The notes under the pieces: model-generated
The model's input: only the letters and a program-made list of their open reading frames with translations
The model's database searches: none
What the model was told of the DNA's origin: nothing
Assembly (NCBI GenBank): GCA_031367105.1
Contig: JANLPG010000129.1
Location: 35,755 to 99,754, forward strand
DNA: 64,000 nucleotides
Origin: Palsa-1233 sp031367105
Lineage (GTDB): Bacteria > Gemmatimonadota > Gemmatimonadetes > Gemmatimonadales > GWC2-71-9
Direction of reading: 5' to 3'
In this document: positions 33,884-42,809 of the stretch, one piece after another
Position numbering within the stretch: the stretch's first letter is position 1
Layout: each line of letters begins with the position of its first letter
Program-made: the position numbers and the translations under genes

Positions 33884-35101
33884 ATGTCGCACGCTCCGCG
33901 CACCCGGTTCTCCGCCCTCGGCCTCCTCCTCGCACTCGGCACTGCATCGTTGCCGGCCCAGACGCGTCCGACCATCGTCCTCGACCGGGGAGCCCGGGAA
34001 TTCCCGCAGACCTTCTCGAAAGTGGCGCAGCTGGTCGAGTTGCGTGACGGGCGGGCGCTCCTGCTCGACACCGGCGAATCCGCGCTGTTGCTGGTCGATA
34101 TGGTGGCCAACACCTCCCGGAAGGTGTCGCGTCAGGGGGGCGGGCCGCTCGAATATCAGTCCCCTGGGCTGCTGCTCGGCGGGGTCCCGGACACGCTCCT
34201 CTACCTCGATATGATGCAGCAGCGCTTCCTGTTGCTCTCGCCAACGGCGACCCCGCTGGGGACGGCGCGGTTCGGTTCCGGCGACAGCGAACAGCGGCTC
34301 GCCGGGATGATGCCGAGCACGACCGACTCGCGGGGACGCGTCTACGGGGTGACGACGGGCTTCTCGATGGTTGAACCCGGCGGAAAGACCCGGACGATGC
34401 CGACCATTGCCGACACCGTCGAGGTGCAGCGACTTGACCGAAAGAGCGGCAAGACGACGACGCTGACCCGCATCCGCAATGTCGCATCGCAGATGAAGCC
34501 GAAGATCGAGCCGAGCAGCACGGGCATCAAGCTGACGATGACGGCGCCGGACGGTCAGCCGTCCGATGCCTGGGCCGCACTTCCGGATGGCCGCGTCGCC
34601 GTCCTGCGTGACGGCGTGTATCAGGTGCGCTTCGTGACCGACGCCGGGAAGGAGACGCCGGGGCCGGTCATTGCGTACGTCGCGGTCCCGATCACGCCCA
34701 CGGAACGGAAGGCGATGGTCGATTCCTTGCGCGCTGCAATGGACAAGATGGTCACCGCTTCGCAGAAGTCGTTCAGCGCGGCGGCGGGCGCCAGCCGGAA
34801 GGCCCCGCCGAAGATCGAGGCCATCGTGCTGGAGCCGTCGAAATGGGCCGCAACCAAGCCAGCGTACATCTCGCTGATCAGCGCACCGGACGGCCGGCTC
34901 TGGGTGGCCCTCTCCGGTCCGACCGGCTCCCGCACGGTGCGTTTCGACGTGCTGAGCGGCACCGGCGCGCTGCTCGCGCACATCCAGTTGGCTCCGGGTG
35001 AATCCCTAGCCGGCATCGGGCGAGGGACCGTCTACACGATTCGCATGGATGAGGATGACTTGCAGTACCTGAGGCGCTACCAGCTCCCGGTGCTGAAATA
35101 G
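33884..35101 (+). CDS. Exported beta-propeller-like protein of unknown function
   Basis: A 405-residue exported protein with a signal peptide (residues 1-25, ending SLPAQ). The mature part is beta-rich with repeated short strands (VAQLVELRDGRALLLDTGES, ALLLVDMVANTSRKVSRQG, GPLEYQSPG), consistent with a 6-bladed NHL-like propeller. No cysteine or catalytic motif. It follows the two-component pair in the same direction and may be under its control. Similar proteins occur in several copies in genomes of this kind. Confidence 0.65.
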   Translation: MSHAPRTRFSALGLLLALGTASLPAQTRPTIVLDRGAREFPQTFSKVAQLVELRDGRALLLDTGESALLLVDMVANTSRKVSRQGGGPLEYQSPGLLLGGVPDTLLYLDMMQQRFLLLSPTATPLGTARFGSGDSEQRLAGMMPSTTDSRGRVYGVTTGFSMVEPGGKTRTMPTIADTVEVQRLDRKSGKTTTLTRIRNVASQMKPKIEPSSTGIKLTMTAPDGQPSDAWAALPDGRVAVLRDGVYQVRFVTDAGKETPGPVIAYVAVPITPTERKAMVDSLRAAMDKMVTASQKSFSAAAGASRKAPPKIEAIVLEPSKWAATKPAYISLISAPDGRLWVALSGPTGSRTVRFDVLSGTGALLAHIQLAPGESLAGIGRGTVYTIRMDEDDLQYLRRYQLPVLK

Positions 35102-35116
35102 CGCCATCCGTCGGGC

Positions 35117-36778
35117 CTAGTGACCGCCGAACACGACCTCGCCAGCGATGATCGTCATCACGTTCTGCGTCTTGAGAATCCGGGGTTCGGGGATCACCAT
35201 GATATCCGAATCCAGCACGGTGAAGTCCGCCGCCTTCCCCACCACGATCGAGCCGTGACGATCCTCCTCGAACGCCGCGAAGGCCGGATACCAGGTGAAC
35301 ATCTTCAGCGCCTGGGCCCGGGTAACCCGCTCTTCGGGATGCCACCCCGGCCCCGACTTCCCCTCGAGTGATTTGCGCGCGACCGCCGCATAAAACTCGA
35401 TCATCGGCTCCCCGCGCTCCACCGGCGCGTCGGATCCACCTGCCACCGGGACGCCCAGTTTCAGGAAGCTCTTCCAGGCATAGGCGCCCTTGATCCGCGC
35501 CATCCCGATCCGGCTCGGCACGAAGAAAAGATCACCGATCGCGTGGGAGGGCTGCATCGAGGCAATCAGTCCAAGTTGCTTGAAGCGCGGCAGGTCGCTG
35601 GGAGTGATGACCTGCGAGTGCTCGATCCGCCAGCGCGGTTGCTTCACCTTGCGCTGCGCCGGCGGCACCGCCTTGAGCGCGGCGGCGTACATGTCCAGCG
35701 TGATGTGATTGCCGCGATCGCCGATGGCGTGCGTTTCCACCTGAATCCCGGCCCGCAGCGCCCGCTCCAGCATTCCCTTGACGGCGATGGTGTCGGTGGT
35801 AATCAATCCCGCGCTGTGCGGATCGTCGGAATACGGCGCCAGCATTGCGGCACCACGTGAACCCAGCGCGCCATCCATCACCACCTTGATGTCGCGCACC
35901 ACGAGGCGGTCACTGAATTCCGGTGCACCCGGCCCCTGGGCGATCAGGCGATCGGCGTCGGCGCTCGGACCGGAGATCGTTTTGTAGATGCGTACCTTGA
36001 TCCGGCCCTCCCGGTACAGCTTGCGCATCCGCTCCACCTCGACCCAGCTGCCGTTTGCATCCTGCACCTGGGTCCAGCCCAGTGCGACCTCTCGCTCCGA
36101 CGCCAGCTCCAGCGCTCGTTCCAGGTCGTTCTCGGTGGTGGCCGGTACGAAGCGACGCACCAGGCCCTGCGCCTTGTCGATCAGCATGCCCGTCGGCTGG
36201 TTGTCACCATCGAGATTGAGGGCGCCACCGGCCGGTGCGGCACTGGTACCGGTGATCCCGGCAATCTTCAGCGCTGCACTGTTGGCGATCGAGGCGTGGC
36301 CATCGGCACGGGTGAGCACCACGGGATTGTTCGGCGCGATCTGGTCGAGATCGTGGCGCGTCGGGAACACCGGCGGTGACCAGAAGGTCTCGATCCAGCC
36401 GCGGCCGGTCACCCACTCCCCCGGCTTGGCGCGCTTCACCGCCGCCTCAACCTTGGCGAGGAATGCCGCCTTGGTCCGGGTGCCTTCGAGGTTCAGCGTC
36501 ATCTCCCGCAGACCGATCCCGGTGAAGTGCGCGTGGGCGTCGACGAATCCGGGGTAGACGAAGCGTCCCGCCAGATTTAGCGTCCGGGTCGCAGGCCCGA
36601 TGAATTTCGCCACCGCCACCTCGCTCCCCACAAACAGAATCTTCCCATCCTTGACGGCCACCGCCTGCGCCTTCGGGCGCGCGGCAGCTCCGGTGTAGAC
36701 CGTCGCGTGCCGGAGTACCAGGTCTGCCGTCTGCGCGGCGAGGGGAAGCGGGAGGAGCATTAGTGCGAGGGCGCGCAT
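35117..36778 (-). CDS. Exported amidohydrolase, YtcJ-like (Amidohydro_3)
   Basis: A 553-residue exported protein: signal peptide (residues 1-15, ending LAAQ), then the amidohydrolase superfamily fold. Metal ligands in VYPGFVDAHAHFTGIGLREM (HxH), WRIEHSQ, HAIGDRGN and GGSDAPVERGEP. The block RTLNLAGRFVYPGFVDAHAH and the final DFTVLDSDIMVIP match the YtcJ/Amidohydro_3 group, which hydrolyses N-substituted amides of unknown identity. ATG at 36778, with only a weak Shine-Dalgarno. It is convergent with the plus-strand gene ending at 35101 with 15 bases between. Confidence 0.85.
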   Translation of the reverse strand: MRALALMLLPLPLAAQTADLVLRHATVYTGAAARPKAQAVAVKDGKILFVGSEVAVAKFIGPATRTLNLAGRFVYPGFVDAHAHFTGIGLREMTLNLEGTRTKAAFLAKVEAAVKRAKPGEWVTGRGWIETFWSPPVFPTRHDLDQIAPNNPVVLTRADGHASIANSAALKIAGITGTSAAPAGGALNLDGDNQPTGMLIDKAQGLVRRFVPATTENDLERALELASEREVALGWTQVQDANGSWVEVERMRKLYREGRIKVRIYKTISGPSADADRLIAQGPGAPEFSDRLVVRDIKVVMDGALGSRGAAMLAPYSDDPHSAGLITTDTIAVKGMLERALRAGIQVETHAIGDRGNHITLDMYAAALKAVPPAQRKVKQPRWRIEHSQVITPSDLPRFKQLGLIASMQPSHAIGDLFFVPSRIGMARIKGAYAWKSFLKLGVPVAGGSDAPVERGEPMIEFYAAVARKSLEGKSGPGWHPEERVTRAQALKMFTWYPAFAAFEEDRHGSIVVGKAADFTVLDSDIMVIPEPRILKTQNVMTIIAGEVVFGGH

Positions 36779-36797
36779 AAAGGACCCGCTGATGGAG

Positions 36798-36852
36798 AAG
36801 GGAGAAGGGAGAAAGCTAGTATGTCTCGCGTCTCGCGTCTTGCTTCTCCCTT
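36798..36852. terminator. AAGGGAGAAG inverted repeat between two genes
   Basis: AAGGGAGAAG (36798-36807) pairs perfectly with CTTCTCCCTT (36843-36852) with a 35-base loop that contains TCTCGCG twice. It is just after the end of the pRiA4b-like gene and before the amidohydrolase start, a possible terminator for the upstream gene. Confidence 0.3.
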
Positions 36853-36860
36853 GTCGGCGG

Positions 36861-37460
36861 TCAGGCCGCGGGCCGATGCTTCGGCGTCCGCGCCAGGGAG
36901 GCGTTGATCGCGACCAGGTCGACGTACTCGGGGTCGAATTCTTCCGGCAGCCAGGCGCGCATCTCCGCCGAGCGGGGATCGAGCGGTTCGGCGAGCGCGG
37001 CCAGCATCGCCCGATATCCGCTCGGGCCATCGCAGTCGTCCGGCGGTGCCGCCCGACCACCAGCCAGACAAGTCGGGAGACGCTGGCCGATCATTCGCGG
37101 CGCCACCAGTTCGAGAATCACCCGGTCGTGCCACGGCTCGCCGTGATGTTGTACGGCGTGCCGCGCCACCGCACCGGGATGCAGCTCGAGCATTTCCAGC
37201 GAGGTGTCATCCGCCTCGTGGCCCGGCTCCGGATCGTCGATCGAATCGAGGTAGCGCACGCCGTCGACCTCGAACGCGTATGCCACCTCGGCGTCACGCC
37301 CCATCGCCCGCTGGATCACGCCGTGCAATTCCTGCAGCGAGGCGCGGCCCGACACGGCGACTCGCCGCCAGACGACAGGAGTGATCCCTTCGAGTTCGAT
37401 CCGGAACTGCAGCACCGCACCATCACCGAATCGAATCCGGTAGCGCGCCGGTGCGCCCAC
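36861..37460 (-). CDS. pRiA4b ORF-3-like family protein (PF07929)
   Basis: A 199-residue cytoplasmic protein. The family blocks are clear: LEGITPVVWRRVAVSGRASL, QELHGVIQRAMG, and LPTCLAGGRAAPPDDCDGPS followed by GYRAMLAALAEP. Such proteins are found both in plasmids and chromosomes and have no established function. GTG start at 37460, immediately after the stop of the small exported protein gene (TGA then GTG). Confidence 0.85.
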   Translation of the reverse strand: MGAPARYRIRFGDGAVLQFRIELEGITPVVWRRVAVSGRASLQELHGVIQRAMGRDAEVAYAFEVDGVRYLDSIDDPEPGHEADDTSLEMLELHPGAVARHAVQHHGEPWHDRVILELVAPRMIGQRLPTCLAGGRAAPPDDCDGPSGYRAMLAALAEPLDPRSAEMRAWLPEEFDPEYVDLVAINASLARTPKHRPAA

Positions 37461-37838
37461 TCAGGTGCCCTTCTTGAAGAAGAACTGGTAGAGCGCGGTA
37501 TGATCCGGGTCCTCGCAGTTCGCCTCCCATCGACCGTCCCGGTTGGGGGGAGCGAAACGGCAGGCCAGACCACCATCAACGACGCCGAGGACGATCTCGA
37601 ACCCGGAGGTGTAGGCGCGCTGATCAACCAGCGGTAACTCGTTCTCGCCCTTGTCGTCGGGCTGCCAGAGATGCACGACGGTCGAATCGCCCTTCTTTTC
37701 CACGAGGAGCTTGAGCGGAATGATCTGGGTCGATCCGGCGGGCGTGGCGCCCGCCGAATAGGTCCCGGGCTCCGGATACTGCGCGAGCAGCGGGAGCGGC
37801 ACGGCAAGAGCGGCGAGGAGAAGCGCGGCGACACGCAT
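37461..37838 (-). CDS. Small exported protein of unknown function
   Basis: A 125-residue protein with a signal peptide (residues 1-19, LLLAALAVPLPLLAQ). The mature part is beta-rich (STQIIPLKLLVEKKGDSTVV, GFEIVLGVVDGGLACRF) with two cysteines (LACRF, ANCEDP). ATG with GGAG Shine-Dalgarno. It is directly followed by the pRiA4b-like gene without a gap. Confidence 0.65.
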   Translation of the reverse strand: MRVAALLLAALAVPLPLLAQYPEPGTYSAGATPAGSTQIIPLKLLVEKKGDSTVVHLWQPDDKGENELPLVDQRAYTSGFEIVLGVVDGGLACRFAPPNRDGRWEANCEDPDHTALYQFFFKKGT

Positions 37839-37878
37839 GACACACTCCCGGGTCGAGGCGGCAGACCTCCCTAAGCTA

Positions 37879-38454
37879 TCACCCCTTGGGGCGGCGGTCC
37901 ACGAGATGCGACTCGACGAACCAGAGCCACTGGTCGATCCCGCGAACGATCTCGGTCAGGATGTCGGCGCTGGCCGCGTCCTCGAGATCATCCATCTCCT
38001 CGATTCCCATCCGGACTGAACGGCCGAAGGCGGCGAGCGAGTCCGACAGCGCAGCCGAGTGTTCCTGGCCGGTGGTCAGCACCAGGGGATAGTCGATCAG
38101 GTCCGACCGCACCGCAACGATCCGGACGGTTCCTTCGGCAATGCCGCCCAGCTGCACAATGCGCTCGGCCAGCTCGTCGACATAGGCCTCGACCGACTCG
38201 TTGATCTCATCGAACAGCTTGTGCAGCGCGATGAAATCGGGTCCCTTCACGTTCCAGTGCGCCTGCTTGCACTGCGTCTGGAGTTCGATCGATTCGGCCA
38301 GCCGCTGGTTGAGGAGTGCGATGACTTCCGTGCGGGTGGTAACCGGGAGGTCATTCTTGGTCGGATAGAGCAGCGGGGTCGAGGTCTGGGCAGAGGTGGT
38401 GCGGCGAGGAATCGCCTTCTTACCCGCGGGGACTTTCTTGCGACTGGTAGCCAT
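37879..38454 (-). CDS. dps: Dps family ferroxidase / DNA-binding protein
   Basis: A 191-residue protein. The ferritin-like core starts near residue 35 and has the Dps ferroxidase motif HWNVKGPDFIALHKLFDEIN and ESVEAYVDELAERI. It forms a dodecamer that oxidises and stores iron. The N-terminal 25 residues (SRKKVPAGKKAIPRRTTSAQ) are Lys/Arg-rich and disordered, the type of tail that in other Dps proteins binds DNA. ATG at 38454 with GGAG Shine-Dalgarno. Confidence 0.9.
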   Translation of the reverse strand: MATSRKKVPAGKKAIPRRTTSAQTSTPLLYPTKNDLPVTTRTEVIALLNQRLAESIELQTQCKQAHWNVKGPDFIALHKLFDEINESVEAYVDELAERIVQLGGIAEGTVRIVAVRSDLIDYPLVLTTGQEHSAALSDSLAAFGRSVRMGIEEMDDLEDAASADILTEIVRGIDQWLWFVESHLVDRRPKG

Positions 38455-38557
38455 TGAATGCTCCGAAAACTGAGGGAGGTGTGGCAGACGGGACGGGCGA
38501 AACCCATTCGCTTGCACACCGAACCCCTGGCCGGCTCGACCGCCTGCGATGGGGACT

Positions 38558-39907
38558 TCAAGCGGGTCCCGTATCGATCCGGAAGGGCTCCTCGAACCGC
38601 AGCGTGACCACTGGCAGGAGTACATCCGGCGGGGTATCGGGCAGCACCACCGACAGCCTCCCGTTGACGAGCGCGACCGGCAACTCTGCGGGCCGCGGCC
38701 CGAGGAGAGTGGCCTTGACCGGGCGAGTTCGCAAGCCCGGAAGGGCGAGCGCACCCGCCTTCCAATCCAGGAGAAAGAGATGGAGGCGGGTCGGGGTCTC
38801 GGTGGTGGAGAGGAATCCCTGCGGCCTGGGAAAGCGTGACGCCGTGGTGCCGTAGATGGTCTTGCCGTGCAGGCGCATCCACACACCAATGGCCTCCAGT
38901 CGCTCCACCGCCTCCGGCGGGAAGCGACCATCGGCCATCGGACCGACATTCAGCAGAAGATTGCCCCCCTTCGATGCAGTCTCGACCAGCAGTTCCACCA
39001 GCGTGCGAGCCGACTTCCAGTTGTGGTCGCTCGCCTTGAATCCCCAGTTGTCGTTCATCGTGATGCACGACTCCCAGTCCTCGCCGGGGAGCCCGGTGAC
39101 GGGGATCGTCTGCTCTGGCGTGCCGAAATCACCGAGACCGCCAGCCTTCGGCGCACCCGCGCCGTCGATCCGGTTGTTGATCAACAACTTTGGCGCCTTG
39201 GAGCGAACCTGCGCCTCGAGCGCGAGCGCCAGCTTGTGGGTCCAGGTCGCCTCCCACTGACCGTCGAACCAGAGGATGTCGATCGGTCCATAGCTGGAGA
39301 GCAACTCATCGACCTGGGTGTGCAGATAGGTCACGTAGCGGTCGAAGCGTGCGTCACCCACCGGACGCGAGGTCGCTTCCCAGTCCCGGCGCGGGAGGTA
39401 GTCGGGATGATGCCAGTCCATGATCGAGTGATACCAGCCGACTCTGATGTCACGCTTGCGGAGTGCCTGGGCGAGGTCCCGGCAGATGTCCCGCTGCGAA
39501 GGCGTCTGCTTCACGTCGAACTCACCCAGCGGTGAGTTCCAGAGGCAGAAGCCATCGTGGTGCTTGGTGGTGAGCACCGCGTATTTCATCCCGGCACGCT
39601 TGGCCAACGCGGCCCATTCATCAGGGTCGAAGGCGGCAGGGTTCCACTGTTGCAGCAGGCTGTCATACTCCTTCACCGGGATTCGGGCGTTGTTGCGGAT
39701 CCATTCCGCCCAGCGCTCATCCTCTTTCCACTTCCCCGCCAAAATCGAGTAGAGGCCCCAGTGGAGGAACAACCCGAAGCGAGCCTCACGCCACCACGCC
39801 ATCCGGTCTGCGCTGCCGGCCGCGGCGAGTGCGGGGCGAATGCGGTGCACCACCGGGACGGCCAGCCCCGCTGCGGTGACGAAGTCGCGCCGGGAGAGTG
39901 GGGTCAC
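38558..39907 (-). CDS. GH29 alpha-L-fucosidase, Tat-exported
   Basis: A 449-residue protein with a twin-arginine signal (SRRDFVTAAGLAVPVV). GH29 domain: MAWWREARFGLFLHWGLYS, MKYAVLTTKHHDGFCLWNSP, YHSIMDWHHPDY, and the nucleophile Asp in PIDILWFDGQWE. The C-terminal 80 residues form a beta domain. It releases alpha-L-fucose from glycans outside the cytoplasm. GTG start overlaps the stop of the phosphodiesterase-M28 fusion gene (GTGA), so it is translated with it. Confidence 0.88.
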   Translation of the reverse strand: MTPLSRRDFVTAAGLAVPVVHRIRPALAAAGSADRMAWWREARFGLFLHWGLYSILAGKWKEDERWAEWIRNNARIPVKEYDSLLQQWNPAAFDPDEWAALAKRAGMKYAVLTTKHHDGFCLWNSPLGEFDVKQTPSQRDICRDLAQALRKRDIRVGWYHSIMDWHHPDYLPRRDWEATSRPVGDARFDRYVTYLHTQVDELLSSYGPIDILWFDGQWEATWTHKLALALEAQVRSKAPKLLINNRIDGAGAPKAGGLGDFGTPEQTIPVTGLPGEDWESCITMNDNWGFKASDHNWKSARTLVELLVETASKGGNLLLNVGPMADGRFPPEAVERLEAIGVWMRLHGKTIYGTTASRFPRPQGFLSTTETPTRLHLFLLDWKAGALALPGLRTRPVKATLLGPRPAELPVALVNGRLSVVLPDTPPDVLLPVVTLRFEEPFRIDTGPA

Positions 39908-42684
39908 GGCTTCGCTCGCAACCGCGCCTGCGTCCGCCGAGACTCGACCGTCGCCGGCTTGTCACTCCACGTCGGCCAATTCCGGTCGTTGGCGAGCCGC
40001 TGGACCACGTCAACAAACATCGCGGCATCCTCCACCGCGCCGCCGAGGTCCCAGTCGCTGCGGAGTTCGTCGTTCACCTGATGATATTCACGAGCGAGGT
40101 ACGCATCGTTGCGCTGCTTCCCCCACCCGGTGGGTCGTGCGATGTAGTCCATTCCGGAACCAGCGAAGAGCCCGGGGATTCCCGCCTTCGCAAAGGCGTA
40201 GTGATCCGAGCGCACATAGAAGTTCTGCTCCGGGAACGGATCACGGGTCAGCACCCGTCCCTGCCGTGCTGCCGCGTTTCGCAGCAGCGTGTCGAGCGAG
40301 CTCATCCCGTCACCAATCGAGACGACATCACGCGTGCGTCCCCACGGTGCCATGAAGTCGAGGTTGAGCACCCCCGTCGTCTTGGCCAGCGGAACCAGCG
40401 GATGCCGGACATACCACTCGGCACCGAGGAGCCCAAGCTCCTCCACCGCCGTCGCGATGAAGAGCACCGACCGGCGCAGCCGGGGACCGGCCGTGATCGC
40501 CCGGGCCATCTCGAGGAACTGGGCGACACCACCGGCGTTGTCGAGCGCACCGTTGAAGATCTGATCGCCTTTGAGTGTGGTATCGCGGCCGAGGTGATCG
40601 TGGTGCGCCGACACGACGACGTACTCGTCACGCGCCGCAGGGTCGCTGCCCCGCACCATCCCGACGACGTTGTTGGTCGTGAAGCGCTCCACCGTCGGAG
40701 TATATGAGATGCTCAGCTGGCCGGGAATCGCCAGAGGGTGAAACAACTTGGTGCGCGCGACGGTCGTCAGCGCGTCCAGTGTGCCGATGGGGGCCACCAG
40801 GTGCGCGCCGGAGACATCGGCGCGAAGCAACAGGGTGGTCAGCGCGGGCACCGACGTCGCGTCGGCGGCCAGTGAGGAGATCGGCCGTGAAACCCTTCGC
40901 CGGTTGGCGCGGACCACCATATCCGAGGCGAGCGTCACGACACCGATGGCGCCACGATCCCTTGCCACCTCCGCCTTCAGACTGGTCGGGAAACTCACCG
41001 TGAGCGCGTCCCATTCCGGCCCGCTCGGCAGACCGGCGAGCTGGACCACGATCTTGCCTCGGACATCGACGTTTTTGTAGTCATCCCAGCGGTGGTCGAG
41101 GGTCACGATGCCGTACCCGACGAAGGTCATCTCGCCCTTGACGCTCCGCGGTGTCTCGCCGCCTGAGGCCAGCACGACGGCTCCGCTGTCGGCGTAGGCG
41201 ATGGACACGCCATCACGGAACAGGGCGGCGCTGCCACTCCCGCGGATGCGCGTCATCTCCACGGGTTGGAAGAATGTCCCGTCGCGGACCCCGCTCGTCA
41301 GGCCGAGCGTGCGAAGCTCCTGGCGCACGTACGCTTCGGCGAGTGCGTCGCCCCGGGTCCCAGGACCGCGCCCTTCGAACGAATCCGAGGCAAGGATGCG
41401 AACATGTTGGAACATCCGCGCGGCAACCACATCCATTTCGTCCGTGACCGCGGTGCGCAGCATCGCGCGGGTGGAATCCGGCGAACCATCATTCGGGGCC
41501 GGTGTGAGGCCGAGGATGGCACACATCAGGTCGTAGACGTGAATGTTCTGGAACGAAGGCACGACTTGCCCGCGGCGGAAGGCCGGTCCACCCGCAACGA
41601 AAAGTGCTCGCATCGACGGAAGCGTGTTATCCCAGCCGTGTGAGGCACTCGTCGCCGACCAACTCTCGACCCGGCCTCGGCGAGTGATGCTCCAGCCTTC
41701 GTCGGCGACGAGTACCAGCGGCGTGATGCGGGGATTGTTGTTGAAATGGAACCGTGCCGGCACCTCGCCCTTGCGATACACTTGCAGATGCGGGTGCGCG
41801 CGCTTGAGCCTGGCGTACACGGCCTCCAGCTTCCCCGGCTTCGGTGCAATCGCGCCCACCGGCGTCCAGTCGATCACGTCGACATCGTCGAGCGAGATGT
41901 AGTCGTCGATCACGATCAACTGATCGCTGGGCGTCCGCTGCATCCCGTGATCGGCCACCACAATCACATTGACGCGTTGAGCAAGGGTGCGCGCCGTCAG
42001 TCCATCGAGCAATCGGCCGATCATCGAGTCGACCCGAGCGATCGCGGCGTCCGTCTCGGGCGCGTCGGGGCCGTACGTGTGACCCGCGTGATCGACGTCG
42101 CTGAAATAGAGCGTAACCAGGGAGGGCGCTGTCCCCCGGGGCCGGGAGAGCCAGGTCAGGACCGAGTCGACCCGTGCCGCATTGGGAAACGAGTCGACAA
42201 AACGTTTCCAGATCGTGGCACGCACTCCGCCGATCGCTGCCTCAGAGCCGGGCCAGAAGAAATTCGCGGCCCGCTTGCCCTGCTTCTCGGCCGTGACCCA
42301 GATCGGCTCGCCGCCCCACCAGCGCGCATCCCGCACGGCGACAGAATCCGCCATCGTGAAGGAACCGAGCAGCGAGTCGCGGATGTTGTTCGCGACGATG
42401 CCGTGATGTTCCGGATAGAGTCCGGTGACGATGGTGTAGTGGTTGGGAAAGGTCTTGGTGGGAAACGAAGGCGTCATCCATTCAGCACGGACGCCGCCCC
42501 GAGCCAGTCGCTGCAGGTTCTTCGCGACCGGACGGTCGAGATAATCGGCCCGGAAGCCATCGAGCGAGACCAGGACAATGGCCTGATCACTCGCGGCAGG
42601 GCTGGCGCCCGTGCCGGGCCGGGAGGCCGTTGAGCAGGCGGCGAGGAGCAGCAGGGCAGCGGACCGAACGATGTGGTTGCGCAT
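39904..42684 (-). CDS. Fusion: type I phosphodiesterase/alkaline-phosphatase domain plus M28 peptidase domain
   Basis: A 926-residue lipoprotein (lipobox LLAACS, residue about 17). Residues about 30-400 are an ENPP/type I phosphodiesterase domain: VLVSLDGFRADYLDRPVAKN, PSFPTKTFPNHYTIVTGLYP with the nucleophile Thr, and VIVVADHGMQRT. Residues about 415-905 are an M28 zinc aminopeptidase with all ligands: VVSAHHDHLGRDT, FNGALDNAGGVAQFLEMAR, ATAVEELGLLGAEWYVRH, LDFMAPWG and RSDHYAFAKAGIPGLF. The junction is a short linker near residue 405. Both halves look catalytically intact, so one exported protein should carry a phospho-ester hydrolase and a peptidase. ATG at 42684. Confidence 0.85.
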   Translation of the reverse strand: MRNHIVRSAALLLLAACSTASRPGTGASPAASDQAIVLVSLDGFRADYLDRPVAKNLQRLARGGVRAEWMTPSFPTKTFPNHYTIVTGLYPEHHGIVANNIRDSLLGSFTMADSVAVRDARWWGGEPIWVTAEKQGKRAANFFWPGSEAAIGGVRATIWKRFVDSFPNAARVDSVLTWLSRPRGTAPSLVTLYFSDVDHAGHTYGPDAPETDAAIARVDSMIGRLLDGLTARTLAQRVNVIVVADHGMQRTPSDQLIVIDDYISLDDVDVIDWTPVGAIAPKPGKLEAVYARLKRAHPHLQVYRKGEVPARFHFNNNPRITPLVLVADEGWSITRRGRVESWSATSASHGWDNTLPSMRALFVAGGPAFRRGQVVPSFQNIHVYDLMCAILGLTPAPNDGSPDSTRAMLRTAVTDEMDVVAARMFQHVRILASDSFEGRGPGTRGDALAEAYVRQELRTLGLTSGVRDGTFFQPVEMTRIRGSGSAALFRDGVSIAYADSGAVVLASGGETPRSVKGEMTFVGYGIVTLDHRWDDYKNVDVRGKIVVQLAGLPSGPEWDALTVSFPTSLKAEVARDRGAIGVVTLASDMVVRANRRRVSRPISSLAADATSVPALTTLLLRADVSGAHLVAPIGTLDALTTVARTKLFHPLAIPGQLSISYTPTVERFTTNNVVGMVRGSDPAARDEYVVVSAHHDHLGRDTTLKGDQIFNGALDNAGGVAQFLEMARAITAGPRLRRSVLFIATAVEELGLLGAEWYVRHPLVPLAKTTGVLNLDFMAPWGRTRDVVSIGDGMSSLDTLLRNAAARQGRVLTRDPFPEQNFYVRSDHYAFAKAGIPGLFAGSGMDYIARPTGWGKQRNDAYLAREYHQVNDELRSDWDLGGAVEDAAMFVDVVQRLANDRNWPTWSDKPATVESRRTQARLRAKP

Positions 42685-42809
42685 CCGCTGAGGATGCCAC
42701 GAAACGCCGCTGAACGCCACCCCCGACGGGAACGCCAAGGGAGATTCCCCCCAGGCCGAATATCCGAGCGTCGCGCAGGGCCAGACGGCAGCGGCGTTCT
42801 ATCCATCCA

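Noticed and set aside
41430..41480. Frameshift joining two separate genes in the phosphodiesterase-M28 protein
   Set aside because: The frame is continuous through the linker and neither half has its own start or stop near it; kept as a true fusion, though reads should be checked.
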